Origin: Streptomyces sulfonofaciens
GTDB lineage: Bacteria; Actinomycetota; Actinomycetes; Streptomycetales; Streptomycetaceae
Assembly: GCF_014656295.1 (NCBI RefSeq)
Contig: NZ_BNCD01000004.1
Coordinates: forward strand, 1 to 64,000
Direction: 5' to 3'
Length of the DNA: 64,000 bases
Below are positions 54,157 to 62,700 of the stretch, one piece after another. Position 1 is the first letter of the stretch; each line of letters begins with the position of its first letter. Position numbers and translations under genes: made by a program. The notes under the pieces were generated by a model. The model was not told the origin of the DNA. It was given only the letters and a program-made list of their open reading frames with translations, and searched no databases.

Positions 54157-54635
54157 CGAGGAACTCGCCGGTGATCGTGGGCGCGGGGCCGCGGGCCACG
54201 GGCACGGTGGAGCGCATCGCGGCCAATGCCCCGCGGTCGTACGGGCATCCGGCCGCCCCGCTCGACATCCACCTCGTCGACCCCTGCCCGCCCGGCGCGG
54301 GACGCATCCGGCGCCGGGACCGGTCGCCGCTGCTGTGGATGAACCCGCAGGCCGAGGACATCACGATGGTCACCGACGAGACGGTGGAACTGGCCGGTCC
54401 GGTGCGTCCGGGGCCCACCCCGCACGAGTGGGCGGGCATCGACGGCCGCACCTTCGCCGGCCGGCGGTTGCGGGGCGCCTACCCGCGCCGGGTCCACGAC
54501 CAGGCGGTGGCGGCGCTGCCGGCCGGCATCACCGTCCACCACCACCCGCGGCGCGCCTGCGGTCCGGGGGACGACGCCGTGGCCCGCGCCGTCCTCGGCT
54601 TCCTGCGCCACCTGAGCTGTCCGACCGCCGCCTGA
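54153..54635 (+). pseudogene. Truncated FAD/NAD(P)-binding protein gene
   Basis: 160 aa remain. The N-terminus PVIVGAGPRATGTVERIAANAP is a dinucleotide-binding start, and VDPCPPGAGRI, LLWMNPQAEDITMVTDETV and GPVRPGPTPHEWA follow a family of about 600-residue FAD/NAD(P)-binding proteins. After about residue 133 (LPAGITVHHHPRRA) it jumps to DAVARAVLGFLRHLS, which looks like that family's C-terminus. An in-frame internal deletion of some 400 codons would explain this. ATG at 54153 overlaps the permease stop. Whether the short protein is made is unknown. Confidence 0.7.
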
Positions 54636-54730
54636 CCGGCGGCCCCGAGCGGTCCCGCACCCGGGACCGGCCCTTCCCGTACCCGCGCGCCCCCGCCGCC
54701 CAGCCCCGCCCCGCCGGACCCGAGGAACCC

Positions 54731-55645
54731 ATGTCCCTGACCAGTGATCCACCTGTCGGCAAAGCGACCTCCCCAGCCGATGGCGGCAGCCGTGCACCCG
54801 ACGGCGGCCACGACGCCCACGCGGCCCTTGCGGTCGTGCCCGTGCGCCACCCCTGGCGGTGGGCCGCGGTCGCCGTGACCGCCGTGCTGGTGGCCCAGTT
54901 CCTGCACGGCCTCGTCACCAACCCCGGCTGGGAGTGGGAGGTGTTCGCCCGCTTCTTCGCCACCGAGACCATCCTCAGGGCCGTCTGGATCACGCTCCAG
55001 CTCACCTTCTACGGGACGGCCCTCGGGTTCGGCCTGGGGCTGGTGCTCGCCTTCATGCGGCTCTCCGCGAGCCCGTTCCTCAAGGGCGTGGCGTTCACCT
55101 ACATCTGGGCGTTCCGGTCCATCCCGCTCATCGTGCAACTGCTGTTCTGGTTCAACCTCGCGTATCTGTACAGGCGGTTGCAGTTCGGCATCCCGTTCGG
55201 GCCCGGCTTCTTCTCGTTCGACACGATGGGGCTGGTCGGCGCGATGAGTGCCGCGGTGCTCGGGCTCGCGCTGCACCAGGCCGCGTACGCGGCGGAGATC
55301 GTCCGCGGGGGTGTGCTGGCCGTCGACGAGGGGCAGTTGCAGGCGGCCGCCGCGCTGGGCATCCCAAAGCTCCGGCAGATCCGCCGGATCGTGCTCCCGC
55401 AGGCGATGCGCTCCATCCTCCCGAACGCCGCCAACGAGGTCATCTCGCTCTTCAAGGGCACCTCGATCGTCTCCGTGATGGCGATCGGGGAGCTGTTCTA
55501 CCAGGTGCAGGTCGTCTACGGCCGCAACGGCCGGGTGGTGCCGCTGCTGATGGTCGCGACCGTCTGGTACATCCTCCTGACCACCGTCCTCTCCGTCCTC
55601 CAGCACTACGTCGAACGACGCTTCTCGAAGGGAGCCGTGCGATGA
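54731..55645 (+). CDS. Amino acid ABC transporter permease, second subunit
   Basis: 304 aa. Same HisMQ family as 53299: FRSIPLIVQLLFWFNLAYLY and EAA-type loop QAAYAAEIVRGGVLAVDEGQLQAAAALGIP. The C-terminal IGELFYQVQVVYGRNGRVVPLLMVATVWY closely parallels the first permease, so the two arose by duplication. ATG at 54731 follows GAGGA. The stop overlaps the ATPase start (ATGA). Confidence 0.9.
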   Translation: MSLTSDPPVGKATSPADGGSRAPDGGHDAHAALAVVPVRHPWRWAAVAVTAVLVAQFLHGLVTNPGWEWEVFARFFATETILRAVWITLQLTFYGTALGFGLGLVLAFMRLSASPFLKGVAFTYIWAFRSIPLIVQLLFWFNLAYLYRRLQFGIPFGPGFFSFDTMGLVGAMSAAVLGLALHQAAYAAEIVRGGVLAVDEGQLQAAAALGIPKLRQIRRIVLPQAMRSILPNAANEVISLFKGTSIVSVMAIGELFYQVQVVYGRNGRVVPLLMVATVWYILLTTVLSVLQHYVERRFSKGAVR

Positions 55646-56580
55646 GTGCGGACCTGGGCGAACACGGCACCACGGCCGAGGGCGGCGCTCCGTCCGAGGG
55701 CAACGCGGCGGGGGCGGTGCGGGCCGTGCGGGACGCCGCTGATCCGGCGCCGGGCCAGGCGGGCCCCCCGCTGCCCGACGGGGCGACCGCACGGGAACAC
55801 CGCACACCGGCCGGCGGGGCGCCCGCCATGGTGGACGTCAGGTCCGTGCACAAGAGTTTCGGCGCGCACGAGGTGCTGCGCGGCATCGACCTGCGGGTGC
55901 GCGCCGGCGAGGTCGCCGTGGTACTCGGCCCGTCGGGATCGGGCAAGTCGACGCTGCTGCGCACCATCAACCACCTGGAGAAGGTGGACAGCGGCCGGAT
56001 CAGCGTGGACGGCGCCCTCGTCGGCTACCGGCGCTGTGGCGACAGGCTCTACGAGCTGCGCGAACGGGAGATCCTCAAGCAGCGCACCCGGATCGGCTTC
56101 GTCTTCCAGAACTTCCACCTCTTCCCGCACCTGACCGTGCTGGACAACATCGTCGAGGCCCCGGTCTCCGCGCTGAAGCGGCCCCGCAGGCAGGCGGTGG
56201 CCGCCGCCGAGAGGCTGCTCGCCCGCGTCGGGCTCGCCGACCGCGCCGCCTCCTACCCCAGGCAGCTCTCCGGCGGCCAGCAGCAGCGCGTCGCCATCGC
56301 CCGCGCGCTGGCCCTGGAGCCGAAGCTGCTGCTCTTCGACGAGCCCACATCCGCGCTCGATCCCGAGCTGGTCGGGGAGGTCCTCGACGTCATCAAGGAC
56401 CTGGCGCACCAGGGCACCACGATGATCGTCGTCACCCACGAGATCGGCTTCGCCCGGGAGGTGGCCGACACCGTGGTCTTCATGGACGACGGCCGCATCG
56501 TCGAGCAGGGCAGCCCGGCGGAGGTGCTCGACAGGCCCCGGCACGACCGCACGAGGGCCTTCCTCTCCAAAGTGCTGTGA
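55642..56580 (+). CDS. Amino acid ABC transporter ATP-binding protein
   Basis: 312 aa. After a 60-residue low-complexity leader, MVDVRSVHKSFGAHEVLRGIDL begins the ATPase. Walker A GPSGSGKST, Q-loop FVFQNFHLFPHLTV, signature LSGGQQQRVAIARAL, Walker B LLLFDEPTSALDPELV and the switch His in VVTHEIGFA are all present. This is the GlnQ/HisP class. ATG at 55642 overlaps the permease stop; a shorter start near residue 62 is possible because the leader is not conserved. Confidence 0.92.
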   Translation: MSADLGEHGTTAEGGAPSEGNAAGAVRAVRDAADPAPGQAGPPLPDGATAREHRTPAGGAPAMVDVRSVHKSFGAHEVLRGIDLRVRAGEVAVVLGPSGSGKSTLLRTINHLEKVDSGRISVDGALVGYRRCGDRLYELREREILKQRTRIGFVFQNFHLFPHLTVLDNIVEAPVSALKRPRRQAVAAAERLLARVGLADRAASYPRQLSGGQQQRVAIARALALEPKLLLFDEPTSALDPELVGEVLDVIKDLAHQGTTMIVVTHEIGFAREVADTVVFMDDGRIVEQGSPAEVLDRPRHDRTRAFLSKVL

Positions 56581-56704
56581 CACCACGCCCCGCCCGTACC
56601 GCCTGTCGGGCCCGTCCCGCCCGTCCCGTGAGTCCCGTGAGTCCGGGCCGCGGCGGCGCTCCGGCCCCACCCGCCCCCCGTCCCGCCCAGCAAGGAGCCT
56701 CCCC

Positions 56705-57673
56705 GTGCCGACCCGTCGCCGCCTTCTCGCCGTCTGTGCCGCCGCGCTCGCCATCGGACCCGTCCTTGCCGCCTGTGGCGACGGCGACGCGGCTGGCGGT
56801 GGTGGCAAGGGCGCCGAACGGGTCGGCGGCATCGACATCGGCCCGGGGCAGCACCGCATCCGGGGCCGCAGGGACGCCCGCGCGGCCGCGCTGGTGCCGG
56901 CCCCGATCCGCGCCCGTGGCACGCTGCGGCTGGGCGACAGCGCGAGCGCACTGCCGCCGCTCGGCTTCTACGCCACCGACGACAGGACCCGGATCGGCTC
57001 CGAGATCGACCTGGCGACACTGGTGGCGGACACGCTCGGCCTGGCACCGCGCTTCGAGCAGGTCTCCTGGGAGAACCTCTTCGTCGGCCTGGACAGCGGA
57101 AAGTTCGACGGGGCGCTCGCGAACGTCACCGTCACCGAGGAGCGCAAGGAGAAGTACGACTTCGCCACCTACCGGCTGGACAACATCGCCTTCGAGGCGG
57201 ACAAGGACACCGCCTGGCGGGTGCGCGGGCCGCGGGACGTCGCGGGCAGGACCATCGCGGTCAGCTCCGGCACCAACCAGGAGAAGATCCTGGTCGACTG
57301 GAGCGAGGAGAACGAGAAGGCGGGCCACAAGCCGGTCGACATCCGGTACTTCCAGAAGGAGACCGACTACTACCTGGCCCTCCAGTCCGGCCGCATCGAC
57401 GCCTACCTGGGGCCCAGCCCCTCCCTCGCCTACCACGTCGCGACCGCGGGCGGCACACGGATCATCGGCACGCTCTCCGGCGGCGGCCCCCGGGTGCAGG
57501 GCAAGATCGCGGTCGCCACGAGGAAGGGCAACGGTCTCGTCGACGCGTACGCCGCCGCCGTCGACCGCATCATCGCGGACGGCTCGTACGCGCGCGTGCT
57601 CGAGCGCTGGGGCCTGAGCAGCGAGGCGGTGCGCCACTCGGAGGTCAACCCGCGGGGCCTGCCGAAGCCGTGA
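56705..57673 (+). CDS. ABC transporter substrate-binding lipoprotein (second)
   Basis: 322 aa. Lipobox LAAC with Cys24, then RGTLRLGDSASALPPLGFYATDD, EIDLATLVADTLGLAPRFEQVSWENLFVGLDSGKFDGALANVTVTEERKEKYDFATYRLD, typical of SBP_bac_3 ligand-binding proteins. It differs clearly from the divergent paralogue at 51771, so the importer may accept two classes of ligand. GTG at 56705 follows AAGGAG. It is followed 175 bases later by two flavin monooxygenase genes. Confidence 0.9.
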   Translation: MPTRRRLLAVCAAALAIGPVLAACGDGDAAGGGGKGAERVGGIDIGPGQHRIRGRRDARAAALVPAPIRARGTLRLGDSASALPPLGFYATDDRTRIGSEIDLATLVADTLGLAPRFEQVSWENLFVGLDSGKFDGALANVTVTEERKEKYDFATYRLDNIAFEADKDTAWRVRGPRDVAGRTIAVSSGTNQEKILVDWSEENEKAGHKPVDIRYFQKETDYYLALQSGRIDAYLGPSPSLAYHVATAGGTRIIGTLSGGGPRVQGKIAVATRKGNGLVDAYAAAVDRIIADGSYARVLERWGLSSEAVRHSEVNPRGLPKP

Positions 57674-57848
57674 CCACCGCCCGTGGCCCAGGACGGCCCG
57701 CCGCGCGGGTCGGCTCCCCCGGCCCACCGCCGCACCGGGCGGCGGGCGCACCGGGGCCGGTGGCACTGCGGTCCGCGCCCCGGCGCGCCCGGCCGGAACC
57801 GGCGCCCGGCTCCAGGCCCGTGAGGCAAGAAGAAGGGAAGCACACACC

Positions 57849-58931
57849 ATGACCGCAACGACCGGCAGGGGACGGCTGCTGCACCTGGCGGCCGCCGTCG
57901 ACCGCCCTCGGGCGTACGACGCGGCCGCCTGCGTGGCCCTGGCCCGGCTCGCCGAGCGCGGCACCCTCGACTTCGTGACGCTCGGCGACTGCTTCGCCGG
58001 GCCCGGCCTCGACGCCCTCCAGGTGCTCGCCAGGGCCGCCCCCGCCACGCAGAGGATCGGTCTGGTGCCGACCGTGACGACCACGCACACCGAGCCGTTC
58101 CACGTCCAGGCGGCCGTGGCCACGCTGGACTGGGTCAGCAGGGGCCGGGCGGGCTGGCAGGTCGAGGTGTCCGCGACCGAGGCCCAGGCACGGCTGTTCG
58201 GCCGCCGGACCGCCGCGCCCGCCGACCGCCTCTGGCAGGAGGCGGGCGAGGTCGCGGACGTGGCGGGCCGGCTCTGGGACAGTTGGGAGGACGACGCGGA
58301 GATCCGTGACACCGCGACGGGCCGCTTCATCGACCGGGAAAAGCTGCACCACGTCGACTTCGAGGGCAGCACCTTCTCGGTGAAGGGCCCCTCGACCGTG
58401 CCCCGCCCCCCGCAGGGCCGTCCCGTGGTCGTCGTCGACGCCACGCTCCCGGCCGCCCGCGACACCGCCGCACGGTACGCCGACGTGGCCCTGCTGGGCG
58501 TCGCGTCCCGCACCGAGGCCGACGCCCTGCGCACCGAACTGCGCAACGCCGCCGGCGCCCAGGGCCGCGACCCCGGCGCGCTGCGCGTGCTGGCGTCGCT
58601 GGCGGTCGACCTGGGCGGCGGGGAGCACGCCGCGGAGCGCGGCCACGGCGGCGGCGGGCCGCGCCCCGGCCCGCACGGTCCGCTCTACCGCGGCGGCCCC
58701 GTCGACCTGGCGGAGCTGATCGCCGCCTGGTACGCCACCGGCGCCGTCGACGGCTTCCACCTCCGGCCCGTCGAACCGGGCCGCGACCTGGAGCGCCTGG
58801 TCAACGGCACGGTGGCCCTGCTCCAGCACCGCGGCCTGTTCCGCACCTTCTACCCGGGCAGCACGCTCAGGGACCACCTCGGGCTGCCCCGCCCCGCCAA
58901 CCGGTACGCCCGTGCCAGGAGCGGCACATGA
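57849..58931 (+). CDS. LLM class flavin-dependent monooxygenase
   Basis: 360 aa. Luciferase-like fold: ARLAERGTLDFVTLGDCFA, RIGLVPTVTTTHTEPFHVQAAVATLDWVSRGRAGW and the partner-specific WDSWEDDAEI. Members of the NtaA/SnaA/DszA group use reduced FMN from a separate reductase to oxygenate or cleave C-S or C-N bonds. The chain is short and has a Gly-rich gap near residue 265, so part of the barrel may be reduced. ATG at 57849 follows AAGGGAAG. The stop overlaps the next LLM gene (ATGA). Confidence 0.85.
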   Translation: MTATTGRGRLLHLAAAVDRPRAYDAAACVALARLAERGTLDFVTLGDCFAGPGLDALQVLARAAPATQRIGLVPTVTTTHTEPFHVQAAVATLDWVSRGRAGWQVEVSATEAQARLFGRRTAAPADRLWQEAGEVADVAGRLWDSWEDDAEIRDTATGRFIDREKLHHVDFEGSTFSVKGPSTVPRPPQGRPVVVVDATLPAARDTAARYADVALLGVASRTEADALRTELRNAAGAQGRDPGALRVLASLAVDLGGGEHAAERGHGGGGPRPGPHGPLYRGGPVDLAELIAAWYATGAVDGFHLRPVEPGRDLERLVNGTVALLQHRGLFRTFYPGSTLRDHLGLPRPANRYARARSGT

Positions 58932-60391
58932 CCTGCGGTGCGCAGGAACGGCAGCGGAGCACCCCCGGCGCCGTACGCGGCGGGGAGGGGTGCGGAGCCG
59001 GTGGCGCGAGGCGGCGCATGCATCTCGCCGCCCGCTTCCCCGGCGCCGGCACCACGGTGTGGTCGGACCCCCTCGCCGGGTCCCCGGTGGACTTCGCCTC
59101 CTTCGAGCACTTCGCCCGTACCGCCGAGCGCGGCCTGTTCGACTTCCTCCTCCTCGCGGAGGGGCTGCGGCTGCGCGAGCACCGGGGCCGCATCCACGAC
59201 CCGGACGCGGTGGGCCGCCCGGACCCCCTCACGGTGCTGGCCGCGCTGGCCGCCGTCACCGACCGGATCGGCCTCGCGGCCACGGCCGGCACCACCTTCA
59301 ACGAGCCCTACGAGCTGGCCCGCCGCCTCGCCTCGCTCGACCACCTCAGCGGGGGCCGGGCGGCGTGGCACGTGGCCACCTGTGCGGACTCCTTCACCGG
59401 TGAGAACTTCCGGCGCGGCGGCTTCCTGGACCGGACCGGCCTTCCGCGGGTCCCCGACCCCGCTCGGACGGGGGACACACCCCTCGCCCGCGCCGCCGAG
59501 TTCGTCCGGGCCGCCCGCCGGCTGTGGGACTCCTGGACGCCGGACGGCCGCCAGCGGCCGTTCGCGCACCGGGGCCGGCACTTCGACATCGCGGGCGGGT
59601 TCACCGTGCCCCGCTGTCCGCAGGGCAGCCCGGTCGTCATCCAGGCGGGGGACTCGCCCGAGAGCCGCGAGTCGGCGGCCTGCACCGCCGATGTGCTCCT
59701 GACCCCGCACGGACCGCTCGCGGCGGGTCGGGAGCGCTACGCCGACGTCAAGGACCGCCTCGCCCGGTACGGCAGGACGCACGAGGACCTCAAGGTGCTG
59801 TCCGGCGTGACGTTCGTACTGGGCGCGACGGCGGCCGAGGCGCGGGAGCGGGCCGCCGGGATCCGGCGCCGGCAGATCTCCCCGCGGGCGGCGATCGTCG
59901 CCATGGAGCGGGTCTGGGGCGTGGACCTCTCCTCGTGGGACCCCGACGGACCGCTGCCCGACTTCGACCCGGAGCCCGCCGGGGCCGTGTCGTGGGAGAG
60001 GTGCGGGAGCGCCGACCCGGCCGCCGTCGCGCACCGGTGGCGTGCCGTCTCCCGCGAGAAGGGCCTGTCCATCCGGGAGACCGTGATCGAGACGGCCGAC
60101 CGCCCGGCGTTCGTCGGCACCCCGGAGGCGGTCGCCGCCGAACTGGACGCCTACGTGCGGCAACGCGCCTGCGACGGCTTCGTCCTGGTGCCGCACCTCG
60201 CGCCCGGCGGGCTCGACGAGTTCGTCGAGCGGGTGGTCCCACTGCTCCGGGAACGCGGCGTCCTGCGCACGCGGTACACCGGTACGACCCTGCGCTCGCA
60301 CCTCGGTCTGCCCGAGCCCGCACCCGGCACCGCCCTGCCCGCCGCGGGCGCTGGCCGCACCGAGCAGGAGCAGGCAGGAACGCCCCCGTGA
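58928..60391 (+). CDS. LLM class flavin-dependent monooxygenase (NtaA/DszA-type)
   Basis: 487 aa. Full-length member of the NtaA/SnaA/DszA/SoxA group. After a 30-residue leader, MHLAARFPGAGTTVWSDPLAGSPVDFASFEHFARTAERGLFDFLLLAEGL starts the barrel. RIGLAATAGTTFNEPYELARRLASLDHLSGGRAAWHVAT and SPVVIQAGDSPESRESAA are the flavin and substrate regions. It likely oxygenates a small organosulfur or amine substrate with FMNH2. ATG at 58928 overlaps the first LLM gene, and the stop overlaps a GTG that begins a decayed DUF1684 gene. Confidence 0.9.
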   Translation: MTCGAQERQRSTPGAVRGGEGCGAGGARRRMHLAARFPGAGTTVWSDPLAGSPVDFASFEHFARTAERGLFDFLLLAEGLRLREHRGRIHDPDAVGRPDPLTVLAALAAVTDRIGLAATAGTTFNEPYELARRLASLDHLSGGRAAWHVATCADSFTGENFRRGGFLDRTGLPRVPDPARTGDTPLARAAEFVRAARRLWDSWTPDGRQRPFAHRGRHFDIAGGFTVPRCPQGSPVVIQAGDSPESRESAACTADVLLTPHGPLAAGRERYADVKDRLARYGRTHEDLKVLSGVTFVLGATAAEARERAAGIRRRQISPRAAIVAMERVWGVDLSSWDPDGPLPDFDPEPAGAVSWERCGSADPAAVAHRWRAVSREKGLSIRETVIETADRPAFVGTPEAVAAELDAYVRQRACDGFVLVPHLAPGGLDEFVERVVPLLRERGVLRTRYTGTTLRSHLGLPEPAPGTALPAAGAGRTEQEQAGTPP

Positions 60392-61030
60392 CCACCCGCA
60401 CCCCAACGGGCCCCTGGGACCGGCAGGCACGGCGGGCCCGGCGCACCGGGACGGCCACGGGCCGCACGGGCCGCTCCCGATGACCGGAACCCGCTGGACC
60501 GTGGATCATCCAGAGGGTCGACTTCCGGCCATTCCAGGGGGTTGGTCGGCCACGCCGGACGGCTCCGCCCCGGCGCTGGGGGCCACCGCGGTCGACGGCC
60601 TCGCGGTCGACGGGGCGCCGTTCGCCGGCGAACTGCCGCCGGCGGCCGACCGCGGCCCTTCCGCGGCGCGGGGTGGCGCACGTCGCGCGGCGGTTGTCCG
60701 TGCTGGTGGGAGGGGGGTCCTGGGCGGTGCGGGCGGCCGGCCCCGGCGCCCTCGCGCGTACTTCCCCCACCGGCGTCGACACCGGTGCGTACGCGGCCTG
60801 CTGCTCCGTGCCCGGACGCTGCACCCCCTACGGGAGAGCCGCACGGTGCGGGACGGCGACGCCGGCGGCCGGCAGCGCGGGCCCGGCCTCGACGGCGGAC
60901 CCTCTTCGCCCTGGCAGGACACCCTGCCCGTGCCCGCTGCCCGGCGACGCCCCCGATGCGCTCGTCGCGGCGGGGGAGTGCAGGCCCGCAGGCGGCGCGG
61001 ACCGGCGGCCGGCGCAGAGCGGCGCCCGCC
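60388..61030 (+). pseudogene. Frameshifted DUF1684 gene
   Basis: The GTG at 60388 overlaps the LLM stop, as an operon gene would. It reads TPTGPWDRQARRA before an early stop at 60481-60483. In another frame, homology-like text continues as DGHGPHGPL, TGTRWTVDHPEGRLPAIPGGW and AVDGLAVDGAPFAGEL (to about 60660). From 60673 a third stretch (SVLVGGGSWAVRAAGPGALARTSPTGVDTGAY, CTPYG) follows, returning to the earlier frame at about 60830 with ESRTVRDGDAGGRQRGPGLDG. These pieces follow the order of the DUF1684 family. At least three frame changes are required. The identification is from recalled family pattern. Confidence 0.72.
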
Positions 61031-61208
61031 GGAAACGGTCCTGACGAGGTGTCCGACGCCCCTGTCCCGCGTTCGCCCCGGGGGAACCCCATTGGGCTCT
61101 GCTCCGTCACACGCAGGGCTGATCGCGAAAACCCCGGTGGCGCGCGAAAAACGCAGGCAGGCCACCGGGGCGGCTCGTCGTGTGCGCGCAGACGGCCGAA
61201 AGGCGCCC

Positions 61209-61237
61209 TTGTGCCGGATCCCACACGAACAAATACT
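61209..61237 (+). promoter_or_regulatory. Promoter of the first streptogrisin-type gene
   Basis: TTGTGC (61209) and AATACT (61232-61237) are separated by 17 bases, about 115 bases before the GTG start. Nothing else is recognisable in 61031-61352. Confidence 0.5.
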
Positions 61238-61352
61238 CCGATGAGCGCTTGTCAGGAGCACGGCGTGTTCGGAATCCGGACCAGCTCCTGGCTGCGCCTC
61301 ACGGGCCCCGACCCCACGCGGGCCCCCGACTTCCCCCAGGAGGGAACGACCA

Positions 61353-62243
61353 GTGAGGATCAAGCGCACCACCCCCCGCAGTGGTATCGCGAGACGTACC
61401 CGCCTCCTCGCCATCGCCACTGGCATCACGGCCGCCGCCGCCTTCGCCGTCCCCGCGGCGAGCGCCGACGAGGGCCGCACCTTCAGCGCCTCGGAGCTCG
61501 CCGCGGTGAGCGACACCGTGCTGAAGGCCGACGTCGCCGGTACCGCCTGGTCGGTCGACCCGACCACCAAGCAGGTCAACGTCACCGTTGACAGCCGGGT
61601 CAGCGACGCGGACATCGCAAAGATCAAGGAGTCCGCCGGCGGCAACGCGGCGGCCCTCCACATCAAGCACACCTCGGGGACGTTCAAGCCCCTGCTGTCC
61701 GGTGGCGACACCATCCAGACCACGCAGTGGCGCTGCTCGCTCGGCTTCAACGTCCGCAGCGGCACCACGTACTACTTCCTGACCGCGGGCCACTGCACCG
61801 ACGGTGCCGGCACCTGGTACAACTCCGCCGGCAGCGCGATCGGCAGCACCGCGGGCTCCAGCTTCCCGGGCAACGACTACGGCATCGTCAAGTACGCCTC
61901 CGGCGTGACGCACGACGGCACCGTGGGAAGCCAGGACATCACCAGCGCGGCCACCCCCGCCGTGGGTACGACGGTCACCCGTCGCGGCTCCACCACCGGC
62001 ATCCACACCGGTCGCGTGCTCGCGCTCAACGCCACGGTCAACTACGGCGCCGACGGCATCGTGAGCGGCCTGATCGACACCAACGTCTGCGCCGAGCCCG
62101 GCGACTCCGGCGGCCCGCTGTACGGCGGCACCACGGCGTACGGCCTGACCTCCGGCGGCAGCGGCAACTGCACCTCCGGCGGCGAGACCTTCTTCCAGCC
62201 GGTCACGGAGGCGCTGAGCGCCTACGGCGTCTCGATCTACTGA
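61353..62243 (+). CDS. Streptogrisin-type secreted serine protease (S1)
   Basis: 296 aa preproenzyme. Signal peptide to about Ala38 (AVPAASA), propeptide 39 to about 114, and mature protease from about Leu115 ([18 protein letters not shown]). The catalytic triad is His147 (TAGHC), Asp175 (GNDYG) and Ser252 (GDSGGP). It has four cysteines in the positions of the two streptogrisin disulfides, and a C-terminus identical in style to SGPA/SGPB. The prodomain is the short type. GTG at 61353 follows AGGAGGG (61338). It digests extracellular proteins. Confidence 0.94.
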   Translation: MRIKRTTPRSGIARRTRLLAIATGITAAAAFAVPAASADEGRTFSASELAAVSDTVLKADVAGTAWSVDPTTKQVNVTVDSRVSDADIAKIKESAGGNAAALHIKHTSGTFKPLLSGGDTIQTTQWRCSLGFNVRSGTTYYFLTAGHCTDGAGTWYNSAGSAIGSTAGSSFPGNDYGIVKYASGVTHDGTVGSQDITSAATPAVGTTVTRRGSTTGIHTGRVLALNATVNYGADGIVSGLIDTNVCAEPGDSGGPLYGGTTAYGLTSGGSGNCTSGGETFFQPVTEALSAYGVSIY

Positions 62244-62315
62244 CCGGATCCTCACCGGTCTGCCTGATCTGCGCTGTCTGCCTGATCTGCTCCACTGATG
62301 CACCTTGATTCCACG

Positions 62316-62353
62316 ATGGGCCCCCGCTACGCGCGTTGCGTGCGGGGGCCCAT
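62316..62353 (+). terminator. Hairpin terminator after first protease
   Basis: ATGGGCCCCCGC pairs perfectly over 12 bp with GCGGGGGCCCAT (62342-62353), loop of 14 bases, followed by a weak pyrimidine run. Confidence 0.75.
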
Positions 62354-62556
62354 CTCTGTCTTGGACCTCCGCCGGGTCGAGTTGGCTCCATTGTTTGGCC
62401 GCAGATAGTCGATTTTCAGACAGGCACATGTATCGTCTCTCGCCAGGCGCACGGCCGACCGTGGTGTTTGCAACGGGAATCGACGTGGTGTGACCACGGT
62501 GGGTCAGCGGCTCGCCCTCATGGTTCACCCGCCGTACAGCAGTCCTGAAGTCGACC

Positions 62557-62586
62557 TTGTGTGCCGGCTGTACCCCTCGGAATAGT
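62557..62586 (+). promoter_or_regulatory. Promoter of the second streptogrisin-type gene
   Basis: TTGTGT (62557-62562) and AATAGT (62581-62586) at 18-base spacing closely parallel the TTGTGC/AATACT pair before the first protease gene, suggesting shared control. Confidence 0.45.
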
Positions 62587-62700
62587 GGGTGTCACCCAGG
62601 GTGCGGACGCGGCTTCAAGCCGTTTGTCGGGTCTGTACCCGAACGCCTTCAGGTCTTGGGACCCCACTTCCCTGACCGACCCCCCACAGGAGGACGTGAG

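Larger units (their letters stand above)
62244..62700. other. Intergenic region between two protease genes
   Basis: 457 bases. It starts with a short repeat (CTGCCTGATCTGC twice, 62260-62290), then the terminator at 62316. An AT-richer stretch with CATGTATCG at 62430 and the promoter at 62557-62586 follow. No gene is seen. Confidence 0.5.
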
